From: Leadbettera azotonutricia ZAS-9
Lineage (GTDB): Bacteria; Spirochaetota; Spirochaetia; Treponematales; Breznakiellaceae
Direction of reading: 5' to 3'
DNA: 64,000 nucleotides
Assembly (NCBI RefSeq): GCF_000214355.1
Contig: NC_015577.1
Location: forward strand, 2,347,389-2,411,388
Within the stretch, counting starts at the first letter, position 1, and each line of letters starts with the position of its first letter. Below are positions 16,514-25,622 of this stretch, in pieces. Below the pieces are notes generated by a model. The model ran no database searches. It saw nothing but the letters and a program-made list of their open reading frames with translations, and was not told where the DNA came from. The position numbers were made by a program, and so were the translations under genes.

Positions 16514-17203
16514 ATGGAAAAAGATTATTTAGAACTGTATTCTTTGGTGACGGAATCCTTATCCCATTGCGACTTTACCGAAGCTTCAAACAGGCTTGGG
16601 ATAAAAGACTTTTCCAAAGACGAGGTATTTCTGGAATTTCTTGGCCGCGAGTATTCAATTAAAAAATCGGCTATTGATCTGGTAAAAGAAAACATTATAT
16701 GGGAAACGCCGAATGAACAATATGAATACAATCTTAAAAATGTACTGGGAGAATATATTTTATCAAAAGGAAACACTGAACCAAAAAACGATTTTCGTCC
16801 TATCGATGTTTATTTTTTAACAAATTATTTTAGTGAACACACGGTACTTAATTCATTTCTTAGAAAAATAATTTTTTTAAAAAGCCCTTTGGATGAAACC
16901 TATGCTTCCAAAAATCATCCTGTAAAGTTTAGAAAATGTATGTCAATGCTGGGGTATACCTGTATCGAGGAAAAATCTGCAAACGGCATACAGTCTGTCT
17001 GGTCCGGCAGTATACTTCCTAAAATACCCATAAGAATACTGTACGATCATGAGGAAACAGGCCATGATTATCCTGTGACAAAAAGCAAACTATTGTTTGA
17101 TAAAACCCTGGGGGATTATTATCAACTCGATTCATTCAGGGTGCTTTATATCTGTTATCTGGAAGCGCTTAATAAAATTTGGGGGAAATACATTGAAGGT
17201 TAG
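16514..17203 (+). CDS. AT-rich gene of unknown function, possibly DUF3786-like
   Basis: 229 aa, soluble, no signal peptide. The C-terminal half (LPKIPIRILYDHEETGHDYP, then LLFDKTLGDYYQLD) resembles the core of the DUF3786 family, whose function is unknown; I hold this loosely. AGAGAGG precedes the ATG. The gene is clearly richer in A and T than its neighbours and lies between an IS remnant and a broken lipoprotein gene, so recent acquisition is plausible. Only one gene is present; there is no obvious partner. Confidence 0.55.
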   Translation: MEKDYLELYSLVTESLSHCDFTEASNRLGIKDFSKDEVFLEFLGREYSIKKSAIDLVKENIIWETPNEQYEYNLKNVLGEYILSKGNTEPKNDFRPIDVYFLTNYFSEHTVLNSFLRKIIFLKSPLDETYASKNHPVKFRKCMSMLGYTCIEEKSANGIQSVWSGSILPKIPIRILYDHEETGHDYPVTKSKLLFDKTLGDYYQLDSFRVLYICYLEALNKIWGKYIEG

Positions 17204-17341
17204 ATGAAGTTTTTGGCGTAATCGACTATCAAGCAGTCATTCTGTTTTCTGGGTGTTATATGTTTTTTCTTTATTTGTCTTCTCTATTTTCAAAAAATTT
17301 TAACCCAATTTCGCATAACAAATTGTACGCAACAAAGTTGC

Positions 17342-17424
17342 ACGACTTCGCCACACGGCGAAATCGTACTTCTGCTCCGATTATTAAGTGTTTGTCTATA
17401 ATGCAGACACACTATAGACAAACA
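17342..17424. repeat. Two adjacent inverted repeats downstream of the AT-rich gene
   Basis: The first, at 17343-17367, pairs ACGA-C-TTCGCC with GGCGAA-A-TCGT around an ACAC loop (one mismatch in 11). The second pairs TGTTTGTCTATA (17389-17400) with TATAGACAAACA (17413-17424), a perfect 12-bp stem with a 12-nt loop. Both lie in the 233-bp gap between the AT-rich gene and the broken lipoprotein gene, where their transcripts converge. They may be transcription-end structures or the scar of a mobile element. No T-run follows either stem. Confidence 0.55.
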
Positions 17425-17436
17425 TCCTTAAAAAAA

Positions 17437-18629
17437 TTAGAACTGCCGGATAGGGCGGACCAATAATGATGTATCCTTGTGCGCTTGACTTTGTTCTCCA
17501 TTGCTAAATTTCTGACAAAATGGAGGATTAAGTCCAAAAGAAGTATTTTCAGAGGAACTCCAATATGAACCGCTTTGAAAACCTCCCAAACCTCCTACCT
17601 TAAGGTTTATGTACATCTGATTAAGCTCATCTTTACTTGGTAAAAACCAGTCACTAAATCCATTATACTCATAAGCGTCCGCCACTTGTGTTGCCTTCAT
17701 GGTTTCCCTAGCTTCTTTAAGAAGTTCAACAATAATTTGAGTATTTCGTTTTCCATTCCCTATACCATTGGTAGTACTATTCACATCCCTCCTTTCAGTA
17801 CCCCATTGCCATACACCGGGAATATCTGCCGGTGCGGCCTCAAGATAACGCCAGCCGTTTAAATAAAACCCCATGTCATAAAACACAATTCCTCCGGCAG
17901 GCCCCTTATCTCCGATCTTATAGATTATGGCCGGAGCAGGCGGCGCAACCGGTGCTGGCGGAGCTACCGGCCCCGCGGTACTCCCACTTGCGACCCGTGT
18001 TACCGGCGATCAGGCGGCACCGCCGCCGCTTGCAAGCAGCGTTTCTATACGGGTGCTTTTGGCGATATCCGCCGGATACGAAATGGCTACGGTGGCGGTT
18101 TCTATGTTGATGGCTTTAAGGCTTAGGCTGTAAACATCCCCCAGGTTTCCAAATGCGCCGGTTACAATTGCCCCGCGCCCAAAAGCTTGCCGATATTCTG
18201 TACCGAATTGTCGTCAACTTCCCCCGAAAGCTGGAAGCCCTGTTCTTCCCGCACTTTATCCAGATTGGCCCGGTCTACCACGACCAGCTTGCCGCCGTCT
18301 ACCACTGCCGCTTCCAGTCTGCTAATAATGTATTCGGAAAGACTCGCCGGGGAGGAAGCAATACTAACCAGGGCAACCTTTGTCCCCACGGGAATTCTTG
18401 TATCCATTCTGACGGCGGCTTCTTTAATTGCCGCATCCAGGTCTATTCCGCCGGAACCGCCACTTGTTCTGTTTGCGGCTTCAAGCCGCTGCCTTAGTTC
18501 AAGCTCCGCCTCTGCAGCCGTTAGCTTTGGCTGGCTGCTGCAGGCCCCCATCAATACTACCTGTAAGGCTGCAAACATAAGGATAGCCGCCACAGGACGT
18601 ATGTCCCTAAAACGGATATTTCTTTTCAT
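17437..18629 (-). pseudogene. CsgG-like plus DUF1566-like lipoprotein, broken by a frameshift and a stop
   Basis: From ATG 18629 (GGAGGG upstream) the first frame encodes a lipoprotein signal (LMGAC) and a CsgG/LpoB-like domain (VVDRANLDKVREEQGFQL). It then hits TAA just after GKLLGAGQL. One base is missing in the G-run at 18171-18174: restoring it continues the domain as AIVTGAFGNLGDVYSLSLKA to SGGGAA. There a TGA at 18010-18012 interrupts the same frame. That frame then runs on through a Pro/Ala linker into YKIGDKGPAGGIVFYD, WFLPSKDELNQMY, YWSSSE and a VRPIRQF end, a DUF1566/Lcl-type domain. The intact ancestor was probably one two-domain lipoprotein. Translation of the last part alone from GTG 17886 would lose the conserved GDKGPAGG. 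Confidence 0.75.
17438..17454 (+). repeat. 17-bp direct repeat, copy 1 (C-terminal tail of the DUF1566 domain)
   Basis: TAGAACTGCCGGATAGG encodes, on the minus strand, the last residues PIRQF and the stop of the broken lipoprotein gene. An identical copy lies at 18773-18789, upstream of the same gene. Confidence 0.8.
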
Positions 18630-18772
18630 CAAACCCTCCAATTTTAATCAACATACCCAGGAGCAAGCTCCGGGGTATTAAACCAACACAGACGAATAAA
18701 AGGCCGGTAACAAAACAGCTATCTTGCTACCGCCCATTCCTTAGCTTAACTGTGTAAAACGCCGCAAATTCC

Positions 18773-18789
18773 TAGAACTGCCGGATAGG
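18773..18789 (+). repeat. 17-bp direct repeat, copy 2 (tail of a lost paralogue)
   Basis: Identical to 17438-17454 and again ends a GPIRQF-stop frame on the minus strand, but nothing upstream of it is coding. The simplest reading is that a second DUF1566 gene stood here and was deleted, leaving its last codons. The remaining gap to 18881 holds an imperfect stem (TTTGCGGT at 18819-18826 with ACCGCAAA at 18848-18855) and nothing else I can support. Confidence 0.6.
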
Positions 18790-18881
18790 ACCTCTTCTTT
18801 TGTGTTACTTCGCGTTCCTTTGCGGTTAATCTCTTTTTCTTTAATTTACCGCAAAAGTGGTCTCCCTTGTGATCAAAAATC

Positions 18882-20171
18882 TTATACCAGTATTCCTTCT
18901 ATCACCCTGCCCTGGGCGTCCGGGAGTTCCACTCCGAGTATCTTTGCATAGGTGGGGGCCTCGTCGATAAGGCGGGCCTTTTCGAGGCTTACGCCTTTTT
19001 TTATGTCAGGGCCTTTAGCGATGAGTATGGGCTGAGGGCCTTTGTCAGGAAGATAGCCGTGGGTGGCCCTGCCGTAACGGTAGTCGGAAGCGTCGTAATT
19101 TTTGACAATAGGACGTTTCCAGTCATCGCCGAATGAGGTGTAGCCGTCGGTCTCAAGGACAAAGGAGAAACTCCCCCCAAGGCCCTCCTCGGCCCTGGCC
19201 TCCGCCTCGGTGAAGACCCGGCTTATGCCGTAGATACCTTCGCTGCAAAGATGCCGCAACAGGGCGTGAACCTTTTGGTAGACTTTGTGATTTTCGCTCT
19301 CTTTAAGATAGACCATGGCCGACATGCCGCTGGAAAGGCTATAGGCGTCCCAGTCAGCGATGTTCCCTTCCTTGTCCGTGCGGATTAAACCCCAGTCCGC
19401 CAGCATCACATTTACATTGATGGCCCTGTCTATATCAAGCTGGCCGTGATCGCTTACGAGGAAAAAGTTGGTTTCATCGTGAACCCCTGCATCCTCCAGG
19501 GCATCCATAAGCTGTCCTATCCATGCGTCAGTTTCCTCGATTGCCTTATCAACCTTTTCATTAAAAAGGCCGTAATCGTGCCTGGCGCCGTCAATGTTTG
19601 CCGGATGTATCATGAGGAGCTGTGGCTTGTAAAGCCTGATAATATCGCAGGCGCAGCCTATGGCCATATAATCAACAGAAGGGTGCACCCGCTCCTTTAT
19701 GTCAGGAAAATACTTGGCAAGAAGCCTGATCATTTCAGGTTTTGATCCTGCCCTTGAAAAAGCAGCCTCCATGGTGTCGCTGTTCCCCTGGGTCCAATAT
19801 TCCGGAATGAGATAATCGATGGAAGGATGGTTCCCCGTAACAGGCCAGAACACACCCGCAGTGAACAGGCCCGCCTTTTTTGCGGCGTCAAAAATATCTT
19901 TTACCTTTACTGCATCGTGGAACCAATACCAGGGCGGTGCAAGATTCCCCGGGTGCAACTCGTAATTGTTTACAATCCCGTGTTTCGCAGGAAAAGTCCC
20001 CGAAGCCATAGTCGTATGGGCTGGATAGGTAACGGTGGGATAAATGGACCTTACGGATTTGATTTCGGCGCCCCCCTCAAGGCAGCGCTTAAAATTGGGA
20101 AGCGTTTTTAGATAGGCCAAATCCTCATACACCATGGCGTCAGCCGAAAGAACCACAATACGTTTTGCCAT
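18882..20171 (-). CDS. Nucleotide pyrophosphatase/phosphodiesterase (alkaline phosphatase superfamily)
   Basis: 429 aa, NPP family. These metal enzymes cleave phosphodiester or pyrophosphate bonds. The expected parts are present: a metal-binding Asp at the start (VVLSADAMVYED), the nucleophilic Thr in SIYPTVTYPAHTTMASG, IDGARHDYG, the SDHGQLD metal pair, and the late His in ATHGYLP. There is no signal peptide, so it should be cytoplasmic, whereas many relatives are exported. GAGGGGG precedes the ATG. It is divergent from rlmK and stands alone. The substrate cannot be told from the sequence. Confidence 0.88.
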   Translation of the reverse strand: MAKRIVVLSADAMVYEDLAYLKTLPNFKRCLEGGAEIKSVRSIYPTVTYPAHTTMASGTFPAKHGIVNNYELHPGNLAPPWYWFHDAVKVKDIFDAAKKAGLFTAGVFWPVTGNHPSIDYLIPEYWTQGNSDTMEAAFSRAGSKPEMIRLLAKYFPDIKERVHPSVDYMAIGCACDIIRLYKPQLLMIHPANIDGARHDYGLFNEKVDKAIEETDAWIGQLMDALEDAGVHDETNFFLVSDHGQLDIDRAINVNVMLADWGLIRTDKEGNIADWDAYSLSSGMSAMVYLKESENHKVYQKVHALLRHLCSEGIYGISRVFTEAEARAEEGLGGSFSFVLETDGYTSFGDDWKRPIVKNYDASDYRYGRATHGYLPDKGPQPILIAKGPDIKKGVSLEKARLIDEAPTYAKILGVELPDAQGRVIEGILV

Positions 20172-20220
20172 AAATCCCCCTCGCTAAAGCATAACTACCC
20201 GAAACTTTTTGTCAATATTA

Positions 20221-20229
20221 TGGTAGAAT
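20221..20229 (+). promoter_or_regulatory. rlmK promoter, extended -10, leaderless layout
   Basis: TGG-TAGAAT (extended -10 type) ends 8 nt before the ATG at 20238. No Shine-Dalgarno and no clear -35 box are visible. Confidence 0.5.
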
Positions 20230-20237
20230 AAAAACTT

Positions 20238-21251
20238 ATGGATTCCGACGCCAAAACCGCTGCCCAGGCCGAGCTTCTCTTTAACCGCCTTTCCAAGCGG
20301 CACAGGCACCTGAAAAAGTGGGCCCGCCGCATAGGCGTCGATGCCTACCGCCTCTACGACAGGGACATACCCGAAATCCCCCTGGTCATTGACCTCTATG
20401 GCGACGCCGTTTCAGGCGCCCTCTACAAAAGGCCCTACGAAAAAGATGAAGCCGAGGAAGAACGCTGGCTTGCCGCTATGGCCGATTCGGCCGCAGAAGC
20501 CCTTGGCCTTAAAAAAGAGTTAATCTTCCTCAAGCAGAGGGAGCGCCAGAGGGGAAATTCCCAATATGAAAAGATCGGCAAGGGCAATATCTGGCGCGAA
20601 GTACACGAAGGCGATCTGCGATTCAGGGTGAATCTTTCCGATTACCTTGATACCGGCCTTTTCCTGGACGCCCGAAAAAGGCGCTCCCTGCTCCGCGCCG
20701 AAGCTGCGGGAAAAAGAGTGCTCAATCTCTTTGCCTATACCTGTTCCCTCTCTGTCTGCGCAGCTGCCTCCGGCGCCAGTGAAGTTGATTCCGTGGATCT
20801 TTCCAATACCTACCTTGACTGGGGCAAAGCAAACTTTGCGCTCAACGGCCTTGATACCGATACTGCTTCAGCCTTCCGCTTTATACGCGAAGATGTACTT
20901 TCGTTCCTTTCCAAAGCGAAAGCAAAACACCTCGCATGGGATATTATCATTTTGGATCCCCCGAGTTTTTCCAATTCCAAAAAAATGCAAACCGATTTGG
21001 ATATACGCCGGGACTATCACACCCTTATAAAAAATTGCCTGGCCCTGTTAAGCCCCGGAACTCCCGGCGAAGCTTCCCGCAAAGGAAAACTCTGGTTCAG
21101 TTCCAATGCCAGAGGTTTCCATTTGGCCGATGAAGAGTTTCCTGGTTTCCAAATTAAAAATATGCAAAAAGAAATGGAAGATGAAGATTTAAAAGGAAAG
21201 AAACTACCGGCTTGTTATACCTTTATCCAATCAAGGAGGAATGATGCGTAA
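20238..21251 (+). CDS. rlmK: 23S rRNA guanine-N7 methyltransferase, RlmK-like
   Basis: 337 aa. It aligns by eye with the C-terminal half of E. coli RlmKL, the part that makes m7G2069 in 23S rRNA. The opening LSKRHRHLKKWARRIGVDAY, LKQRERQRG, VNLSDYLDTGLFLD, the SAM-binding NLFAYTCSLSV and the catalytic-loop ILDPPSFSNSKKM all match. The THUMP/RlmL half that makes m2G2445 is not fused here. Its stop lies inside the start of the next lipoprotein gene, so the two are coupled. Confidence 0.9.
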   Translation: MDSDAKTAAQAELLFNRLSKRHRHLKKWARRIGVDAYRLYDRDIPEIPLVIDLYGDAVSGALYKRPYEKDEAEEERWLAAMADSAAEALGLKKELIFLKQRERQRGNSQYEKIGKGNIWREVHEGDLRFRVNLSDYLDTGLFLDARKRRSLLRAEAAGKRVLNLFAYTCSLSVCAAASGASEVDSVDLSNTYLDWGKANFALNGLDTDTASAFRFIREDVLSFLSKAKAKHLAWDIIILDPPSFSNSKKMQTDLDIRRDYHTLIKNCLALLSPGTPGEASRKGKLWFSSNARGFHLADEEFPGFQIKNMQKEMEDEDLKGKKLPACYTFIQSRRNDA

Positions 21252-21783
21252 AGCACTAATACTACTGCCCCTGGCACTCATCTTTTGGAGCTGCGCAATC
21301 ATCTCCAATAGACCTACTGAAGGTAAGGCAGAAACCGCCGCCGCAAGCCCCAGGGCCGCCATCCGTCCCGGCAGGGTGGAAGACAATTTAGGGAAACCCA
21401 CATTCAAGGGCCTCCCCCAGGAAGCCCGGGAATACCTCGAAACCCTATCCAAAGCCTTCAGGGAAAAAAACCTGGATTTCCTCATATCCCAGGGAGAAAT
21501 CCATTACGAAAACGAAACCCGCTTCCGCTACGATGAAGAAACCTACCTGGCCATGCTCTACCGCATCGGCCCCTACACCGAGGATTCCCCCTTCCGCGAA
21601 ATGAAGCTCCCCCGCCTGGAATACAAAGAAGTTACCGGCATTGAATACACAGCCTGGGATGAAAAAGGCCCCATGATCGAAATACAAGCCCAGCTTGTAT
21701 ACCAAAAAGGCGAAACCATCCCCTGCGAAATCATGCTGGTGTGGAAACTACCCGCACCGAAGGTGCTGGGGATGTACCCGTAA
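21244..21783 (+). CDS. Putative lipoprotein of unknown function
   Basis: 179 aa. GGAGG at 21235-21239 favours the second of two adjacent ATGs (21244). The signal peptide ends LIFWSC, so it should be lipid-anchored. The mature part has a helical stretch (EAREYLETLSKAFREKNLDF) and a strand-rich C-terminus; this layout resembles NTF2-like fold lipoproteins, but that is only an impression. It overlaps the end of rlmK by 8 bp. It is convergent with rpmE. Confidence 0.7.
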   Translation: MRKALILLPLALIFWSCAIISNRPTEGKAETAAASPRAAIRPGRVEDNLGKPTFKGLPQEAREYLETLSKAFREKNLDFLISQGEIHYENETRFRYDEETYLAMLYRIGPYTEDSPFREMKLPRLEYKEVTGIEYTAWDEKGPMIEIQAQLVYQKGETIPCEIMLVWKLPAPKVLGMYP

Positions 21784-21800
21784 ATATGCATCATGCATAT
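21784..21800. repeat. 17-bp palindrome between convergent genes
   Basis: ATATGCAT-C-ATGCATAT is a perfect 8-bp inverted repeat one base after the lipoprotein stop. It lies in a 77-bp gap between convergent genes, so a transcription-end role is possible, though no T-run follows. The same ATGCAT core recurs near the WYL regulator gene at 0.9 kb. Confidence 0.45.
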
Positions 21801-21860
21801 ACTATAACCTTCAGATGAACCCAATGGCTGTTTACGAGCCGCTAAGCGACGAAGCGCAAA

Positions 21861-22064
21861 CTACTCCTTTATGGAGTACTTCTTCCTGAACCTCTCAATA
21901 CGTCCCGCCGTATCTACAAGCTTCTGTTTACCTGTAAAGAAGGGGTGGCAAGAGGAACAAATTTCAACCTTGATGTCCTTGACGGTGGAACGGGTTTCTA
22001 TCACGTTACCGCAGGCGCAGGTGATCTTGGTCAGCTCGTATTTAGGGTGAATCTTCTCTTTCAT
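21861..22064 (-). CDS. rpmE: Ribosomal protein L31, zinc-binding type
   Basis: 67 aa. KEKIHPKYE at the N-terminus and the zinc ligands CAC and CSSC (residues 16, 18, 36, 39) followed by [16 protein letters not shown] identify the zinc-containing form of L31 of the large subunit. GAAGGAGAG precedes the ATG. It is the last gene after rho, separated by 72 nt that can fold into nested stems. Confidence 0.97.
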   Translation of the reverse strand: MKEKIHPKYELTKITCACGNVIETRSTVKDIKVEICSSCHPFFTGKQKLVDTAGRIERFRKKYSIKE

Positions 22065-22082
22065 TATCTCTCCTTCAAAATT

Positions 22083-22130
22083 GCGTTCGCCCCGGAGACC
22101 GGCGCTGCTGGTCTTTATCCTTTAGAACGC
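22083..22130 (-). promoter_or_regulatory. Possible structured leader of rpmE
   Basis: In the rho-rpmE gap an outer stem GCGTTC (22083-22088) with GAACGC (22125-22130) encloses an inner stem AGACC (22096-22100) with GGTCT (22110-22114). L31 leaders that mediate autoregulation are known in other phyla. This one is proposed only from position and pairing. Confidence 0.35.
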
Positions 22131-22136
22131 GGTTCC

Positions 22137-24017
<1,881 letters not shown>

Positions 24018-24041
24018 CGATTAACTCCGCATTCTCATAAT

Positions 24042-24536
24042 TTATTGTTGTGTTTTTTCCAGTGTTGATTCAATATATTTTAACAGCTCTTCTATGGCTG
24101 TTTCTGCCGCTCTTTGCCGAACCTCATTCCTGTCCCCGGTAAAATGAAAACATGCTGCCCTGGCTTCGATTCCCTGCCGGGCAAGCCCTATCCAGACCAG
24201 ACCAACCGGATTTGGGGATCCGTCCCCATCGGGGCCTGCAAGGCCGGTAACTGAAAAGGCAAAATCAGCGCCGCTTTTTTCCAAAGCGCCCTGGGCCATG
24301 GCGCAGGCCGTTTCCCTGCTAACAGCGCCATGTTTTTGGAGACATTCCCGGGAAACCCCCAGCATTTTCATCTTGGCGTCCAGGGTATAGGTGACAAAAG
24401 AACCCCAAAAAACTGCCGATGCCCCAGGCACACGGGCTATCATATCCGCTGCCATGCCTGCGGTGCAGGATTCGGCAGCTGCCAGAAACTTTCCGGCTGC
24501 CTTTAAACGCTCTACAAGAATTTCGGCCTTAGCCAT
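24042..24536 (-). CDS. pncC: Nicotinamide-nucleotide amidohydrolase (CinA C-terminal domain)
   Basis: 164 aa, a stand-alone CinA-C/PncC domain. It deamidates nicotinamide mononucleotide in NAD recycling. AAAESCTAGMAADMI and SVTGLAGPDGDGSPNPVGLV are family signatures. The N-terminal molybdopterin-binding-like domain of full CinA is absent. Its start overlaps the bactofilin gene end by 8 bp, showing co-translation in the lnt-rho run. Confidence 0.92.
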   Translation of the reverse strand: MAKAEILVERLKAAGKFLAAAESCTAGMAADMIARVPGASAVFWGSFVTYTLDAKMKMLGVSRECLQKHGAVSRETACAMAQGALEKSGADFAFSVTGLAGPDGDGSPNPVGLVWIGLARQGIEARAACFHFTGDRNEVRQRAAETAIEELLKYIESTLEKTQQ

Positions 24537-24945
24537 TGACCCTCTGGAGTTCAGCCTTTATCTCTTCCGTGGGCCTTGAGAATATCTCCACATCCTTGTC
24601 TATGCCCGTCATGCTGCACTGGCCTTCGAAGGAAACGCCGTCCGCTATGCGGAGCCGGGCTGCGCTGACATCCCCTCGCACTTCTGCCCCAGGAAACATG
24701 TCTATCTTGTCCACTGCATGGACAGCGCCTACTACAGTCCCATAAACTATGAGAGAGGTAACGGAGATATGATCCGCCTCTACCACCGCCCCCTTGTCCA
24801 CGATGAGCGCGCCCGCGGCTTCGATGGTGCCCCGGAATTTTCCCTGTATACAGAGGGTTTCCTTAAAACGCAAAAACCCGTTAAAAGCAGTGCTGGGCCC
24901 GAAAACCACGATACTCTCTTTTTTCTTCCCTTCGGTTTTTGCCAT
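24529..24945 (-). CDS. Bactofilin (polymer-forming cytoskeletal protein)
   Basis: 138 aa. The central region, about residues 15-120, has the regular short-strand pattern of a bactofilin beta-helix (FNGFLRFKETLCIQGKFRG, then ALIVDKGAVVEADHI), flanked by short polar tails. Bactofilins polymerise without nucleotide and help shape the cell or place wall enzymes. It lies between a response regulator gene (2 bp upstream) and pncC (overlap), in an operon with lnt. A role in spirochaete cell shape is plausible but inferred. Confidence 0.9.
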   Translation of the reverse strand: MAKTEGKKKESIVVFGPSTAFNGFLRFKETLCIQGKFRGTIEAAGALIVDKGAVVEADHISVTSLIVYGTVVGAVHAVDKIDMFPGAEVRGDVSAARLRIADGVSFEGQCSMTGIDKDVEIFSRPTEEIKAELQRVNG

Positions 24946-24947
24946 TT

Positions 24948-25622
24948 TTATTCCTGATTTGGCAATTCGCGGATCTGGACTTCCAGCAATGGAAGACCGA
25001 TCTCATTTTTCTTGAGATCTTCCCACTGGACAAGGGTCTTTTCTAACCTGGCGTCCAATTCCGCTATATGCCTTCGCACACCCTGGGTTTTTTCGACTAT
25101 CTGGGAATTGCCCCCCAGTTTGTCGATGGCTGCATCGAGATCGTCAATGCTCTTCACAAATTCAAGGAGAGTGTGCTTGATGTCCGCGCTCAGCTCCTCG
25201 GCCAGGCTGAGACGGGATTCCCTCGCCACTATCTGGCCAAAAAGCTCCCGGTTCCTCAAAACAGCCTTGATCCTCGCCAAAACTTCAGAAAAATTGAAGG
25301 GCTTGGTGATGTAATCATCCACGCCCATCTCAAAACCTTCAACCTTGTCCTTTACGTCGTCCAGGGCCGAAAGCATGATGATGGGGATTTCCTTGTACTT
25401 GGGGTCCCCTTTGATGAGTTTTGTAAGCTCCCAGCCCGACATGCGGGGCATAATATTGTCCAGCAGCACAAGATCGGGCAAAAAGCGCTTCACCTTTTCC
25501 AGGCCTTCCACCCCGTCTTTGGCCTTTTCCACAATAAACCCTAGTTTGGAAAGCATGAGTTCGAAGAAGTCGAGGTTTATGGTCTCATCATCTACTACAA
25601 GTATCTTCTTCTGGGTATTCAT
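24948..25622 (-). CDS. Response regulator: receiver domain plus helical C-terminus
   Basis: 224 aa. Residues 6-122 are a CheY-type receiver with the acidic pair VVDDE, the phosphorylation site in DLVLLDNIMP, the conserved Ser/Thr in IIMLSALDD and Lys in DYITKPFNFSE. The C-terminal 100 residues are helical with heptad patterns (SADIKHTLLEFVKSIDDLDAAIDKLGG) and contain no DNA-binding or enzymatic domain, so output is probably by protein contact. It starts 1 bp before the end of lnt and ends 2 bp before the bactofilin gene. A link between this signal and bactofilin assembly is a guess from context. No kinase lies next to it. Confidence 0.9.
   Translation of the reverse strand: MNTQKKILVVDDETINLDFFELMLSKLGFIVEKAKDGVEGLEKVKRFLPDLVLLDNIMPRMSGWELTKLIKGDPKYKEIPIIMLSALDDVKDKVEGFEMGVDDYITKPFNFSEVLARIKAVLRNRELFGQIVARESRLSLAEELSADIKHTLLEFVKSIDDLDAAIDKLGGNSQIVEKTQGVRRHIAELDARLEKTLVQWEDLKKNEIGLPLLEVQIRELPNQE

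Noticed and set aside
17204-17436. Integron attC site (CGCATAAC followed by hairpins)
   Set aside because: The matching GTTAT-type core lies on the wrong side, the spacing does not fit, and no integrase is present.
18010-18012. TGA in the lipoprotein gene read as selenocysteine
   Set aside because: It falls in a Gly/Ala to Pro/Ala linker with no catalytic context, and the gene already has a separate frameshift, so decay is simpler.
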